59,608 nt of DNA from Nostoc sp. NMS4 (GTDB taxonomy: Bacteria > Cyanobacteriota > Cyanobacteriia > Cyanobacteriales > Nostocaceae). Under the pieces are notes generated by a model. That model had not been told where the DNA came from. It worked only from the letters and a program-made list of their open reading frames with translations, and made no database searches. A program made the translations under genes and the position numbers. Below, piece after piece: positions 24,291 to 33,961 of the stretch. Numbering within the stretch: position 1 is the stretch's first letter; each line of letters opens with the position of its first letter. The stretch spans positions 2,501-62,108 of the forward strand of contig NZ_JABXKI010000146.1 of the NCBI RefSeq assembly GCF_017115095.1, in the 5' to 3' direction.

Positions 24291-25370
24291 CTAGCTAGCT
24301 AAATCAACCAAACTGCGGAAATGCCCATTCTGAGAAAATCGTTCTGCGATTATTTGTTTATAAACCGCCTCATAGCCATCAGTCATGTGTTCAACGCTAA
24401 AAAGGCTTTCGACATACTGACGACAAGCATAGCGGTCTAACTCTGTGACGCGATCGATCGCACTGATGCACTCTTGAATATTATTGCAGAGGAAACCAGT
24501 CTTGCCGTGAGAAATTACCTCTTCAGTAGCTCCCAATTTCATCGCAATCACTGGCGTACCCGAAGCCATTGACTCAATCATCACCAAGCCAAAGGGTTCC
24601 CGCCAAGTGATGGGGAATAGAGTTGCGACTGCACCACCCATCAGGGCATTTTTTTGAGCATGGTTGGCTTCACCCAGATACTCAATTTGTTCTCCGTCAA
24701 TGTGTGGTTTAATTTCTTTCTCAAAATATTCCACATCAACGACATCTATCTTACCTGCCATTTTTAAATGCCAACCGGCTTTTTTGGCAATTTCTATAGC
24801 TAAGTGCGCTCCCTTTTCTGGAGACATCCGACCTAAAAATGCTAAATAAGGAGGATCTTCTGGTTGGGAGTGAAACTCATAACTGCTGACATCAATCCCG
24901 TTGTAAACCGTCGCTATAGAGTTCAACCCTAATCTTGGTTCTCGTTGTGAATTGGAAATATTGACGTAGGGTTGTTTTTTTCCAAAACTAAACATTTTTT
25001 CGTTGTCAGGGGTAAAAATACCGTGTAACGTATGAACCGTAGGCGTTTTTACCAGATTTGCATAAGCCAGCGCCCCATGTCCGATATGAGAGTGAATAAT
25101 ATCAAACTCTTCTGCGCGTTCATACACCGAAGCGATATTCAGCATCTCGTAAATGCCGTAATCTTTGATAGTCGGATCGAGTCTGAGAGCGCGGGGATGA
25201 ACTGACGTTAGTTTTGCCAGACTAATCGAATCTCCCGATGCAAATAAAGTTACTTCATGTCCGCGTCGGACTAATTCATCAGTCAGTAACCCTACTACTA
25301 ACTCTATACCACCATAAGCTGGGGGCGGAACTCTCTCCCACAATGGAGCTATTTGAGCAATTCTCATCAC
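24291..25370 (-). CDS. Family 4 glycosyltransferase
   Basis: The 359-residue protein has the GT-B fold: RIAQIAPLWERVPPPAYGGIE at the N terminus with the GG loop, HSHIGHGAL, then VYNGIDV, LAFLGRMSPEKGAHLAIE and the donor-site EPFGLVMIESMASGTPVIA (E-x7-E motif) followed by TEEVI. It retains the sugar nucleotide and would transfer a hexose to a lipid, small molecule or polysaccharide. An SD-like aggaggt lies just before the ATG. The gene stands alone. Confidence 0.9.
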   Translation of the reverse strand: MMRIAQIAPLWERVPPPAYGGIELVVGLLTDELVRRGHEVTLFASGDSISLAKLTSVHPRALRLDPTIKDYGIYEMLNIASVYERAEEFDIIHSHIGHGALAYANLVKTPTVHTLHGIFTPDNEKMFSFGKKQPYVNISNSQREPRLGLNSIATVYNGIDVSSYEFHSQPEDPPYLAFLGRMSPEKGAHLAIEIAKKAGWHLKMAGKIDVVDVEYFEKEIKPHIDGEQIEYLGEANHAQKNALMGGAVATLFPITWREPFGLVMIESMASGTPVIAMKLGATEEVISHGKTGFLCNNIQECISAIDRVTELDRYACRQYVESLFSVEHMTDGYEAVYKQIIAERFSQNGHFRSLVDLAS

Positions 25371-25893
25371 GAACCTCCTAAAAAATAAAACTTGAATTAG
25401 AAGTTTTTTATTTCTGTTGTTTTAGTGCTGGTAATTGATTCACTTTGGCATCAGAGAGTAACTTCAGATACTAAACTTATTAACAATTTCCTTTAAATCT
25501 TATGCTGTTACTTCTATATTTTATATCTATCCTAGTACGGAAATTACCCACTTCTAAAGAGGTAAATACACTCTAGCTTATTAATTTTTGTTTGATTTTG
25601 TGTAATTTTAAATAGAGATTTTTTGATAAATAGGAACTTTCTATAATCGTCACAACCTACGTTTTGATGGTGATAATGGGCGAAAAAGCTCTATTACTGC
25701 CTGTCACTCATCTGATTTTAAAATGTTAATTAAAGAATAAAGTGCGTAGACACTCTTTGGGCGGCTTTCCCTACTCTAAAGGATAGCCTGTAGCCGCCCA
25801 AAGGGTCGATTTTCGTAAAATAGGGTAATTTTAAATCATAATAGCAATTTTTATCGAACAGAATTTTGTTCGATACGTTAGCAAGTATGGTGA
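25371..25893. other. Intergenic region with an 11-bp-stem hairpin
   Basis: The 523-bp A+T-rich spacer has one clear structure: tttgggcggct at 25756-25766 is reverse-complemented at 25792-25802, with a 25-nt loop. No T-run follows it, so it is more likely a dispersed repeat than a terminator. No ORF above 40 codons in it looks coding. Confidence 0.5.
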
Positions 25894-25981
25894 ATGGACA
25901 AACTACAGAAATTTTTTGGCAAGCTAGCTTTTAGCTTGCCTACCACGTCAGATAGTTCTCCGTTCATTGTCACGGAGAACT
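25853..25981 (+). promoter_or_regulatory. Three consecutive hairpins across the start of the unknown gene
   Basis: Three perfect inverted repeats follow each other: atcgaaca/tgttcgat (25853-25874, 6-nt loop), ggcaagcta/tagcttgcc (25918-25940, 5-nt loop) and agttctccgt/acggagaact (25954-25981, 8-nt loop). The ATG at 25894 falls between the first and second; the other two lie inside the coding frame. In RNA they would form a structured leader able to mask translation, or they may be small repeats that seeded the 5' end. Confidence 0.5.
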
Positions 25982-26613
25982 CTTTACCTTGTCCACAGCA
26001 ACTTATCTCTACTGGTAGATTAGTAGTCAAAAAAGGCGTGCATCAGTATGGCTCTTGGCACCAGATTGATCAACTTTTGTTTTTTGCCCATAAAGAAACC
26101 TATCGCCAGTTGAGTCTTTTGATTCTAGGATGTATATTTTCTTCAAATGTAGGTAAGGTTGAACTCCTACTCACTCACAAAGAGAGCGATATAAAGAAGA
26201 TTATTGTGGAGTCCCAAAATCTTGACATTGACACACTTACAGGGGGATTTTATGCAAAACCTTTTGCTTTTAAATATTGGCCTGAAGTTCAACAACGTCT
26301 TCATCCTCTTCATAACTTGCAAGTCTCTGATTGGGATCTGCCAGAACTATTGTTAACAGATGAAGACGACTGTTGTATAACTGAGGAAGACTGGAAGACT
26401 CGTTCTGTTATACGTGGCTTCGGAACACCATCGGGAGCAACGCGCTTTGCTGAATTACTTCTCAATATTGGTTTGTCTGAAACAGAAAGGCAGGAATTTT
26501 ATCTCGAATCTTATGTAGGGAATAAAAGCGTAGCTCCAGGAAGTGCCGAAGCAAGACTTTGGTTGCCCGGAGGAGATTATTGGGACGATTCTCTGTTTGA
26601 AGAATGTGGCTGA
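25894..26613 (+). CDS. Unrecognised 239-residue protein
   Basis: I do not recognise a family. The product has no signal peptide or clear membrane helix. The first 35 residues are encoded by hairpin-forming DNA; beyond that the protein looks ordinary, with a QLLFFAHKETYRQLSLLILG helix, FKYWPEVQQRLHPLH, an acidic DEDDCC stretch and a C-terminal WLPGGDYWDDSLFE. A later in-frame start is not obvious, so the ATG at 25894 is taken, with low certainty. The potC-like gene follows after 128 bp in the same direction; no functional link can be claimed. Confidence 0.55.
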   Translation: MDKLQKFFGKLAFSLPTTSDSSPFIVTENSLPCPQQLISTGRLVVKKGVHQYGSWHQIDQLLFFAHKETYRQLSLLILGCIFSSNVGKVELLLTHKESDIKKIIVESQNLDIDTLTGGFYAKPFAFKYWPEVQQRLHPLHNLQVSDWDLPELLLTDEDDCCITEEDWKTRSVIRGFGTPSGATRFAELLLNIGLSETERQEFYLESYVGNKSVAPGSAEARLWLPGGDYWDDSLFEECG

Positions 26614-26741
26614 ATTAACGTGAGTTCGACGTGAGTAAAAAACGCCAGCAGCGCGCAGATTTTTGATGACTCGAAATATTGACTTATTACACAAAATATG
26701 ATATTTTGTATTCCTATAATAAATAAAAATCACATATAAAC

Positions 26742-27551
26742 GTGAATATCTCTCCATCTCTCAAAAAACCGCGTGTCTCATGGCAAGCGGTTTTCTCAGT
26801 GCTGATGTTTGTGTTCATGTACCTGCCCATACTGGTACTTGGCTTTTATAGCTTCAATCAGTCGCCCTACAGTGCAACTTGGCAAGGATTCACTCTCGAT
26901 TGGTATCGCAAGTTGTTCAGTGACGATCGCATTTTATCAGCTTTGCAAAACAGTATGATCGTTGCTGGTTGTGCCGTGGCAGTTTCCGCAGTGTTGGGAA
27001 CCTTGATGGCGGTTGGGTTGGCGCGTTACGAATTTCCTGGTAAAAAATTGTATCGCGGTATTGCTTACCTACCATTGATTATTCCTGATATTGCGATCGC
27101 AGTGGCTACCCTAGTCTGTCTAGCAGCCTTTGCCATACCTTTGAGTTTGTGGACGATAGTTGCAGCACATATAGTATTTTGTCTGGCTTACGTCGGACTT
27201 GTAGTTGCTTCCCGACTGACTAATTTAGATCCCCACTTAGAAGAAGCAGCACTAGATTTAGGCGCGACACCAACGCAAGCATTCATCAAAGTATTGTTAC
27301 CTCAATTAATGCCTGGGATTGTCGCTGGTTGTCTCTTAGCTTTTGTCCTCAGCTTAGATGACTTTCTCATTGCCAGTTTTACTGCTGGTAGCGGTTCTAA
27401 CACCCTACCAATGGAAATTTTTAGCCGCATTAGAACTGGAGTCAAGCCAGATATTAATGCTTTGAGTGTAATGTTAATTTCTGTATCTGCGATCGTTGCT
27501 TTTGTAGCTGAATTGCTTCGTGCTTCTGGAGAGAATAAAAACTTCAAATAA
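26742..27551 (+). CDS. potC: Spermidine/putrescine-type ABC permease (PotC-like)
   Basis: The 269-residue inner-membrane protein has six predicted helices and the binding-protein-dependent permease loop EEAALDLGATPTQAFIKVLLPQLMPGI, which docks on the ATPase. The opening FMYLPILVLGFYSFN and the closing FLIASFTAGSGSNTLPMEIFSRIR are typical of PotC. A GTG start gives the family's usual length. It would import polyamines with PotA, PotB and PotD, none of which is adjacent here; the genes just upstream and downstream are unrelated, so partners must lie outside the visible neighbourhood. Confidence 0.85.
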   Translation: MNISPSLKKPRVSWQAVFSVLMFVFMYLPILVLGFYSFNQSPYSATWQGFTLDWYRKLFSDDRILSALQNSMIVAGCAVAVSAVLGTLMAVGLARYEFPGKKLYRGIAYLPLIIPDIAIAVATLVCLAAFAIPLSLWTIVAAHIVFCLAYVGLVVASRLTNLDPHLEEAALDLGATPTQAFIKVLLPQLMPGIVAGCLLAFVLSLDDFLIASFTAGSGSNTLPMEIFSRIRTGVKPDINALSVMLISVSAIVAFVAELLRASGENKNFK

Positions 27552-28462
27552 GAGTTAAATCAATTTTTGCTGGCATCAGATACCAATTTGAAAAAAGAAT
27601 GCGACATTTGTAGAGACGCGATTCATCGCGTCTTTACCCAAGGATGTGTTGCAATCATTAATTGAATTGGTATTAATTTTGGATAAAGTCGAGCTAAGAG
27701 GTTGTTTGAAAAGTCGTTAGCTGTGATTTTCAGCACCTCTTGATCCCCCCTAGCCCCTCTTAAAAAGCTGTTATTACATAAAAACATAAAACAAATTGAT
27801 AGACTTGTAGTTTTATTTTGCTGTGGATTCTTTTGTTGTTGATGACGACGTTAGCAGCATCTACATAATGCTTCAGGGGTAACAGGTCTTTGAGAGCTAG
27901 TTGATGATGAACAGCATTAAACCTAACAACTTATTCGCTGAATTCTACTCGTATAATCTACTGCGAAATTCGCTCAATACACTACAGTCAAATCCTGAAT
28001 CTGTTAGCTCTAAACCAAGTGCATATTTCCAATCTATTCGACTCCTTACTGCATCTGCCGCTTGTCTATCTGTTAACCATAAAGGCAAATTGCATGACTG
28101 TAATTAATGCCAGTTTCCCTGGAGACATTGCTGATTGTCCTCATCTGGCTGGGAATAGGACGGTAAACTCTCTATCTGCATATAACATATAACACTCTTT
28201 ATTCATCGTACATTTTCATGTACATATTCCCTTTTGGGAATGACGCACATGCTATTTGTGCTGTTTGTTCTGGTATTTCCCATTGATTTTTTGCATGCAG
28301 TGTCATACACAGATACCACAAGTTACTCTACTTTTTGTATCTTCTGACCTACTGCTCTAAGCCGTATTAGGGGGTAAGACCCCCTATTCGCCAGCTGTAT
28401 CCGTAAAAGTTGTCGGGGATCTAAGCCTTTAGTAGAGGTGATTCACCTACTCATTATCTTTA
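27552..28462. other. Long intergenic region downstream of potC and pilQ
   Basis: About 910 bp between converging genes. Besides the palindrome at 27614, there is a short agggggt/accccct hairpin near 28369-28385 on the pilQ side, possibly ending that operon, but without a T-run. A 68-codon plus-strand ORF at 27901-28107 has no recognisable features and I do not regard it as established. The rest looks like eroded sequence. Confidence 0.45.
27614..27633. repeat. agacgcgat palindrome (dispersed hairpin)
   Basis: A 9-bp stem (agacgcgat/atcgcgtct) with a 2-nt loop, followed by tttacc, sits 62 bp after potC and could terminate it. A nearly identical 20-bp palindrome occurs at 53194-53213, so it is a dispersed repeat of this genome. 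Confidence 0.6.
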
Positions 28463-30883
28463 TTACCTACCAGGAACCTTCAAGCCTCGACGCTCAAGGA
28501 TTTGTCGCACTTCTGGGCTGGGAGTGTAGTTATACCCGTAGGAGGACTTCTCAGAGTCGTCCATGATTTGAGGTGTAAGCAATACAATCACCTCATTGCG
28601 CTGATTCTGTCTGTTTGTATTTCTAAACAGCGAACCAATCAGCGGAAGATCACCCAAAATAGGAATCTTAGAGACAGTTGTCCGGTCTGCATCTTGAATG
28701 ATGCCTGAAAGAATTAGTGTTTGACCATCTCGCAGGCGAATCGAGCCAGAATTAAGAGAGCGCTCAGATACCAAGAATATTTGTTGGCTACCACCTCCTC
28801 CAACATTGATGGTAGCTGGAGCTTGGGGTGCTTTGACAACAGGAGCCACCGATAGAGAGACAAAACCGTTATCGTCAATCCGCTCAATTTTGACAGCTAA
28901 GGTTAAACCTACTCGGTCTTTTTCCGCTGAAATCGTTTCTGTAGCAATATTCGCATCGCGAACGATTTCCCTTTTAATATTACCTACCACTTCCTGAGTC
29001 AGGTTGACATTAGCGGTTTGACCTTCTTGCACAATTAAGGTCGGGTCTGTCAAAATCTTGGCATTGCCATTTTGGACTTGAGCCTGCAAGCTAGCGAGAA
29101 GACGTTTAGGGAACTGTAATAAACTTGGCAAAGATGCAACAGCTGAACCAAGAGTACCTGGTACAATACTGGATGTGCCATCGGCGTTCCTTGTAATGAT
29201 GTTATCGGTTGCTGGGGTGATACTAGAAAAACCTGGTTGTAGGGGGTTGCCAGTAGGCGCAACAGGTTGATAAAATACGCCAGCTCCTGAATTTTGAACT
29301 CTAAAGAGATTGCCATTCGCGTCTACTACAGTTGTACCTGGGGTAGTTCCTGGAATAGCTACGTTTGTGTTGGGGTTAACGAAAGGCGTTCCCGTAATGG
29401 GATTCGGAATGACAGGTGTACTAGTCACACTAGTTGATGCTTCAGCTCTTGTAGCTGGTCTCGAACCGCCAAAATTCAGAGATGCTGCACCGCCATCATT
29501 TGTAAAGTAATTGTTGCCAACCCCAAAAGAAAAGCTAGTGTTCTGGTCTTGGGTGTTCAACAGGTTAACATCAATAATCTTGACATTGACTACTACTTGA
29601 CGACGGCGGATATCAAGCTGAGTTAATTGAGCCATTGCCATTTCAACTAGCCTGGGAGGGCCAATCAAAGTTAGAGAATTAGTACGCTCATCCCCTAATG
29701 CCTGTAAACCTCTAAGTAATGGGTTAGAGTCTGTAAAAGTAACCCGTTGAGTTTCAACTCTGGTTTCTGTAGTCGTCTGAGTTTGGGTGATAGGCGCAGC
29801 TCCAGCCCCAACAGGCACAGCATTAACACTGGTAACTTGTCGTTCTCGGCTGACGGCACTTTCTGCGCCTAAGCCAACCAAAAAATTCAGGGCGACTCCC
29901 ACTGTTACCTGATTGAGTCGCAGGCTACGCATAATCATGTCACGAGTCGAATTAGGTAGTTTAGGCCCAACAAAAACCGTGCGATTACTGCGGTTAGCTT
30001 CCAAACCACTCAGGCGTAAGACGTAGTTAAACACATCTTGCACTGGCTCGTTTTCTATATCTAACGAGATTGTTTGAGAAACTGCTGGTGCATTAGCAGC
30101 ACCTTGTTCACCTCCGATATAAGCCAGGTTCAAATTAGCCGCGCGGGCAAGCAGTGACAAAACCTCACGCACTGGCGCATCTCGCAGAACTAGACGAGGA
30201 ACACGTTCCTGAGTTCCCAAGTCTAGTGTACTAGGAGAAGCATCGGTATTGGAGATGGCAATATCTCCCACTGGTGGGGCGACTGCTCTAGGTAAGAACG
30301 GTGGAGCCTGACTTAGAGGTTGACCTGGGCCAGCAGCTTGTGCAGGTTGTCCGTCAATGGTGACTTGCGGGTTGGGAACGAGAACGCTTGGTTTTTGACC
30401 AGGTTGGGCTGGAGTCGTAACAGGCGGTGCTGTGAAAGTTTGGGCTGTTGCCGTTGGTACTGACACTATAGTGCCTGACGATGGGCTAAAGCTGAGTGTA
30501 ATTCCATTTGGCGATCGCATCACGGGTTGACTGCCTGGTGTATTGTTGCTGCCAGTTACCGTGACCCGAATACTATTAGCATCAAGCTGACTAACCTCAA
30601 CAGAGGCAATTCCTGGGGCTGGGTTATCTTGACGAAAACCATTGCCTTGTGGTAATCGTAATTGAGTGTTGATAATATCAGCGACTAAAGCCTTGCCTCT
30701 TTTTGTAGTGAAAACTTGGGGGCGTGACCCAGAAGAAGTTTTCAAAGCAACGTTAATTCCACCATTAACTGGATTTAGTTTGACATCAGTAACTTGACTC
30801 ATTTGGGCCAAGACTGGTTGAGCTGCCAAAAATACAAAAGCGGCAGTACCTAAAATAAAACTATTACCGTGAAGCTGTTTCAC
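28463..30883 (-). CDS. pilQ: Type IV pilus secretin PilQ
   Basis: The 806-residue protein has a signal peptide (cleaved near AQPVLAQ), an AMIN domain (about 28-135) that binds peptidoglycan, a Pro/Gln-rich linker, secretin-TonB short N-terminal and N domains (RLVLRDAPVREVLSLLA, about 230-330; RRRQVVVNVKIIDV) and the C-terminal secretin pore (GQTANVNLTQEV to LGDLPLIGSLFR and EVIVLLTPQI). It forms the outer-membrane channel for type IV pili, used for twitching, hormogonium motility and DNA uptake. It is the last gene of the pilM-N-O-Q cluster. The linker, with many Thr/Asn/Pro, is unusually long within the secretin domain (about 470-580). Confidence 0.95.
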   Translation of the reverse strand: MKQLHGNSFILGTAAFVFLAAQPVLAQMSQVTDVKLNPVNGGINVALKTSSGSRPQVFTTKRGKALVADIINTQLRLPQGNGFRQDNPAPGIASVEVSQLDANSIRVTVTGSNNTPGSQPVMRSPNGITLSFSPSSGTIVSVPTATAQTFTAPPVTTPAQPGQKPSVLVPNPQVTIDGQPAQAAGPGQPLSQAPPFLPRAVAPPVGDIAISNTDASPSTLDLGTQERVPRLVLRDAPVREVLSLLARAANLNLAYIGGEQGAANAPAVSQTISLDIENEPVQDVFNYVLRLSGLEANRSNRTVFVGPKLPNSTRDMIMRSLRLNQVTVGVALNFLVGLGAESAVSRERQVTSVNAVPVGAGAAPITQTQTTTETRVETQRVTFTDSNPLLRGLQALGDERTNSLTLIGPPRLVEMAMAQLTQLDIRRRQVVVNVKIIDVNLLNTQDQNTSFSFGVGNNYFTNDGGAASLNFGGSRPATRAEASTSVTSTPVIPNPITGTPFVNPNTNVAIPGTTPGTTVVDANGNLFRVQNSGAGVFYQPVAPTGNPLQPGFSSITPATDNIITRNADGTSSIVPGTLGSAVASLPSLLQFPKRLLASLQAQVQNGNAKILTDPTLIVQEGQTANVNLTQEVVGNIKREIVRDANIATETISAEKDRVGLTLAVKIERIDDNGFVSLSVAPVVKAPQAPATINVGGGGSQQIFLVSERSLNSGSIRLRDGQTLILSGIIQDADRTTVSKIPILGDLPLIGSLFRNTNRQNQRNEVIVLLTPQIMDDSEKSSYGYNYTPSPEVRQILERRGLKVPGR

Positions 30884-31157
30884 AGTTCATTCCTCACCTT
30901 ATAAAACCTTGTTTACCAACAATTAATTTTGAGTGTTTAGAAACCTCATGCCTGTTGTTTCTCCCAGGGCGAGACGTGCGCGTAGCTTGCTTTCCCGCAG
31001 TAATACAAGTCGGGCATTGCCCACTCAACGCACTGGCTCTACACGAGACTTTACCCACCTCCGTGGGTTTCAAACTTTCAATTTTTTCTTAGTTTGCGGC
31101 AGCAGACTACCCACGTTTGTGTCGCTGCGAATTCTATTTTTCCTAGCCCTAATTTGA
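30884..31157. other. Gap between pilO and pilQ
   Basis: The 274-bp gap separates pilO and pilQ although all other genes of the cluster touch. It contains a ggcgagacgtgcgcgtagcttgc-like dispersed repeat region (about 30968-30992) and a small acccac/gtgggt hairpin near 31051. A pilP gene, which sits at this point in many proteobacteria, is not found. Confidence 0.5.
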
Positions 31158-31925
31158 CTACTTTTTCGGAGCTGCTAAAGCTGCTGCTGCTGCTATTTGT
31201 TCTGGACTAAGTGGCATCAATACCTGTAACTGGAATGATGTATTAATCGCTGCTGGGCCAACCTGCATCGGCGTTTTATCTAATGGGGATCTTGACTCTG
31301 CTGGAGCCAAGGTTGCTTGATAATCTTTAACTATTAACAAAGGCTGTAACCGCTCAATGTTACGAATTATAGATTGTGTTTGTTCATAAGTTGCTGTAAT
31401 GTCGGCACTGACAGTACTGCGTTGCAGCTTGCCGTTAACCTGTAGTCCTAGACTTCCATCGGTAATCGGTTCTGGTTTTTGAGAAATCGGCACATATCTC
31501 TTCAGTTTGGCTCTGACTCCATTCATAGAAGTTGAAGTATTGCCAGACTCAATTAAGCGGTTTAAATCCAACAGCAATGTATCTAAGGTTTTTTCGTTAG
31601 CAAATAAACTTAAAACCTGAACTTTTTGCTGCTTTGCCTGTGCTAGTTCCTCTTTTACTTTGTCAATCTGTTTGATATTGGCTTTTTTTTGTTCAATTTG
31701 CGCTTGCAGTTCGGAATTTTTGGCTTGCTGCTGCTGATAACTTTCCCAAGCTGGCATCAGCAGATTTAACAATATATAACCTGCTCCCGCTAAACCAATC
31801 ACCCCCACTAAAATCCCAATAATTTTTGGTGTGAAGGCAATACCAAATAACACCGGTGAGGCTGGCGCTGCCTGATCGAATTCCCCACCTTGTTCGGCAA
31901 AATTTAAATCATCACTCAGCGTCAT
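31158..31925 (-). CDS. pilO: Type IV pilus inner-membrane protein PilO
   Basis: The 255-residue protein has a short cytoplasmic tail, one transmembrane helix (about 33-54), a coiled coil (about 60-105: QQQQAKNSELQAQIEQKKA) and a ferredoxin-like periplasmic domain. It pairs with PilN to align the pilus machine between the membranes. The ATG overlaps the pilN stop by 4 bp, indicating translational coupling. An Ala-rich C-terminal tail (IAAAAALAAPKK) is a peculiarity. Confidence 0.92.
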   Translation of the reverse strand: MTLSDDLNFAEQGGEFDQAAPASPVLFGIAFTPKIIGILVGVIGLAGAGYILLNLLMPAWESYQQQQAKNSELQAQIEQKKANIKQIDKVKEELAQAKQQKVQVLSLFANEKTLDTLLLDLNRLIESGNTSTSMNGVRAKLKRYVPISQKPEPITDGSLGLQVNGKLQRSTVSADITATYEQTQSIIRNIERLQPLLIVKDYQATLAPAESRSPLDKTPMQVGPAAINTSFQLQVLMPLSPEQIAAAAALAAPKK

Positions 31926-32698
31926 TTTGAAATGACTCCTGTTTGTTGCATATTACGAATTCGAGTCACTAACCCCACTGTGCCTTTTTTTTCCAACTCC
32001 CTGATTAATTCCGACGCTGGAACGTCGTTCATACTCGATTGAATAGTGTATTTAACTACTTGGGGTGGTTTAATTATTACATCATTAGAAGATTGACCCA
32101 CACCTGGCGTTAAGGGAGCATCTACTAACGCTGCTGTCAGAATTCTGGTTTCTGTGGACTTCAAAAACTGAGACTGTTGTAAACTCAATAAGAAATCATT
32201 GACATCATTAAAAGAACGAGCCAATCCGTTAATTTCTAATCCCCCTGCGGGATTATTTGGTGGCTGACCTGCCGCTACTGCAACGGGTGGGATTTGCCTG
32301 ATGCTCTCGATTTGCACTGTCGTTGGGATGCGATCGCGCAAATCTTGCAACATTGCTGACCAAGGACGAATCTGGTCAAATACAGTTACTAAAGCTTGGG
32401 TTTCGCCTTTAACTGCGTTCGTCTCGCCTTTAATTTTGTTGAGATTTCCTATTTCTGTATCTAATCTCTTGCTTTCTTGGTCTAGTTGTGCTATTTGACC
32501 ATCTAATTCAACAATCTTCCCTTGCAACAACCACCAAGCAACCCCCAATAAAGCAGGAAGACCAATACCTACTGCAACTCCCACATACACTAGTGTCAAA
32601 TCTCCCGTAGGAAATTTTAGGCCTATTCCTCCTTTTCTCTCTGGCTTTTTCTGGTATGCTGGGCGGTCTTTAAGAAAGTTAACATCTAGGCTGTACAT
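31922..32698 (-). CDS. pilN: Type IV pilus assembly protein PilN
   Basis: The 258-residue product starts MYSLDVNFLKDRP, the conserved N-terminal peptide by which PilN docks in the groove of PilM. A membrane helix follows (about 35-58), then a coiled coil (LDGQIAQLDQESKRLDTEIGNLNKI) and a periplasmic domain with RDRIPTTVQIESI and GLARSFNDVNDFLLSLQ. It lies 4 bp after pilM and overlaps pilO. Confidence 0.92.
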   Translation of the reverse strand: MYSLDVNFLKDRPAYQKKPERKGGIGLKFPTGDLTLVYVGVAVGIGLPALLGVAWWLLQGKIVELDGQIAQLDQESKRLDTEIGNLNKIKGETNAVKGETQALVTVFDQIRPWSAMLQDLRDRIPTTVQIESIRQIPPVAVAAGQPPNNPAGGLEINGLARSFNDVNDFLLSLQQSQFLKSTETRILTAALVDAPLTPGVGQSSNDVIIKPPQVVKYTIQSSMNDVPASELIRELEKKGTVGLVTRIRNMQQTGVISK

Positions 32699-32702
32699 TT
32701 TA

Positions 32703-33809
32703 TTACACCTCCCGCATTCCTAGACCGAGTACGATCGCCAAACCAGAGCGTTGTACTTGTGGATATTTATCAGTGTCCACTTCCAAAGATAAAGACCCGA
32801 TTGGATCTATTTGGGAAGTTGGCAAACTCAATCGTTGGGTAAAGAATTCATCTAGCTGTTGGAGTCCACCTCCTGGCCCAGCTAATAAAATCTGCGCTAC
32901 CTCCAAATTTTCACTTTGATTCAAGTAAAAATCGATGGAACGGCGCAGTTCATCCGTTAGTTCTCCTAAGACTCTCAATATGGCAGCCATGCCAGGATCG
33001 ATTTCGGTAACGCCAGTTTTACCGCCGTCTATGGGAGTTGCGGGAATAACCATTCCGTGTAACATTTCCATATCTCGTGATGTAGGTAAGCTCATTGCCC
33101 TTGCTAAGGCAGTTTGCATTTGATAAGTCCCAATTGGGACTGTGCGCGAAAATTGCGGTACTCCGTTAACGATGATGGCGATTTCTGTACTGTCGAACTC
33201 GATATCAACTAGTACTGCTGCTTCTTGCGGCCCAAATTGTCGCAGTTGTTCACGAATAGTCCGAATCAGAGCAAAACTGTTAATTTCTAAAACATCAATT
33301 TGTAATCCTGCTTGCTCGAATGTACTTATATAGGTATCCGTTATCTCCTTACGGGTGGCAACTAGGAGTACGTGTACTTTTTCAATACCATCTTCATCTA
33401 CAAAATACCCAAGTTTCTGATAATCTACATCAGCCTCTTCACGAGGATAGGGTAAATATAAACCTGCTTCATGGTTCAGCACCATTTCTCGCAGTTCTTT
33501 ATCATCTAACTCTGCTGGCACTGGTATAATCCGAACGATAGAATCTCGTCCGGGGACACCAGTAGCAACGCGAGAAGTTTTGATTTTGCTCTCAGCTAGC
33601 GCTTGCTGGATTAATTGCGCCATTGCTGGAGGGTCGCTGATTTGACCATCGGTAACTATCCCTTCTGGAACTGCTACCGATGTATAGATTTCTAATTTCA
33701 AGCCTTGACCCTGCTTGCGTAGCTGAACTACATTCACCCGTTCGGGAGCAAGTTCAATGCCTACCCCTTTTTTCGATTTGCCAAACAGACTATTGAAGCT
33801 TTTTACCAC
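32703..33809 (-). CDS. pilM: Type IV pilus assembly protein PilM
   Basis: The 368-residue cytoplasmic actin/FtsA-like ATPase begins with GKSKKGVGIELAPERVNVVQL and has the phosphate-binding EAAVLVDIEFDSTEIAIIVNG and ILLAGPGGGL blocks. PilM forms a cytoplasmic ring with the PilN N terminus and links the pilus assembly ATPases to PilNO. It is the first gene of the minus-strand cluster; the ~150-bp gap to the divergent binding-protein gene should contain the operon promoter. Confidence 0.93.
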   Translation of the reverse strand: MVKSFNSLFGKSKKGVGIELAPERVNVVQLRKQGQGLKLEIYTSVAVPEGIVTDGQISDPPAMAQLIQQALAESKIKTSRVATGVPGRDSIVRIIPVPAELDDKELREMVLNHEAGLYLPYPREEADVDYQKLGYFVDEDGIEKVHVLLVATRKEITDTYISTFEQAGLQIDVLEINSFALIRTIREQLRQFGPQEAAVLVDIEFDSTEIAIIVNGVPQFSRTVPIGTYQMQTALARAMSLPTSRDMEMLHGMVIPATPIDGGKTGVTEIDPGMAAILRVLGELTDELRRSIDFYLNQSENLEVAQILLAGPGGGLQQLDEFFTQRLSLPTSQIDPIGSLSLEVDTDKYPQVQRSGLAIVLGLGMREV

Positions 33810-33961
33810 AGTTTTGCCCGCTGGACTGCTAAATTGAAAATTTAAATTTGTTGCAGTAAAGGCGTTATATATTACGTCTTTACGGGTAATTTATTTAGCC
33901 TATAATCTCAACAATTGTGTCTAAGCTTTTCACACTGATCAAGCGTAAAAATACTGGGAAA

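Noticed and set aside
25756-25802. Intrinsic terminator
   Set aside because: The stem is good but the loop is long and there is no T-run on either side; treated as a repeat.
27901-28107. 68-codon plus-strand ORF downstream of potC
   Set aside because: No family, no ribosome site of note, and a composition rich in Ser/Asn as expected for random A+T-rich DNA; left as uncertain non-coding sequence.
30933-31157. 74-codon plus-strand ORF between pilO and pilQ, considered as pilP or a small regulator
   Set aside because: It is on the wrong strand for the operon and is coded largely by a dispersed repeat; no PilP features.
33917-33961. Upstream GTG start for the solute-binding lipoprotein
   Set aside because: It would put the lipobox Cys at residue 41 with a charged leader; the ATG at 33962 gives a normal signal peptide.
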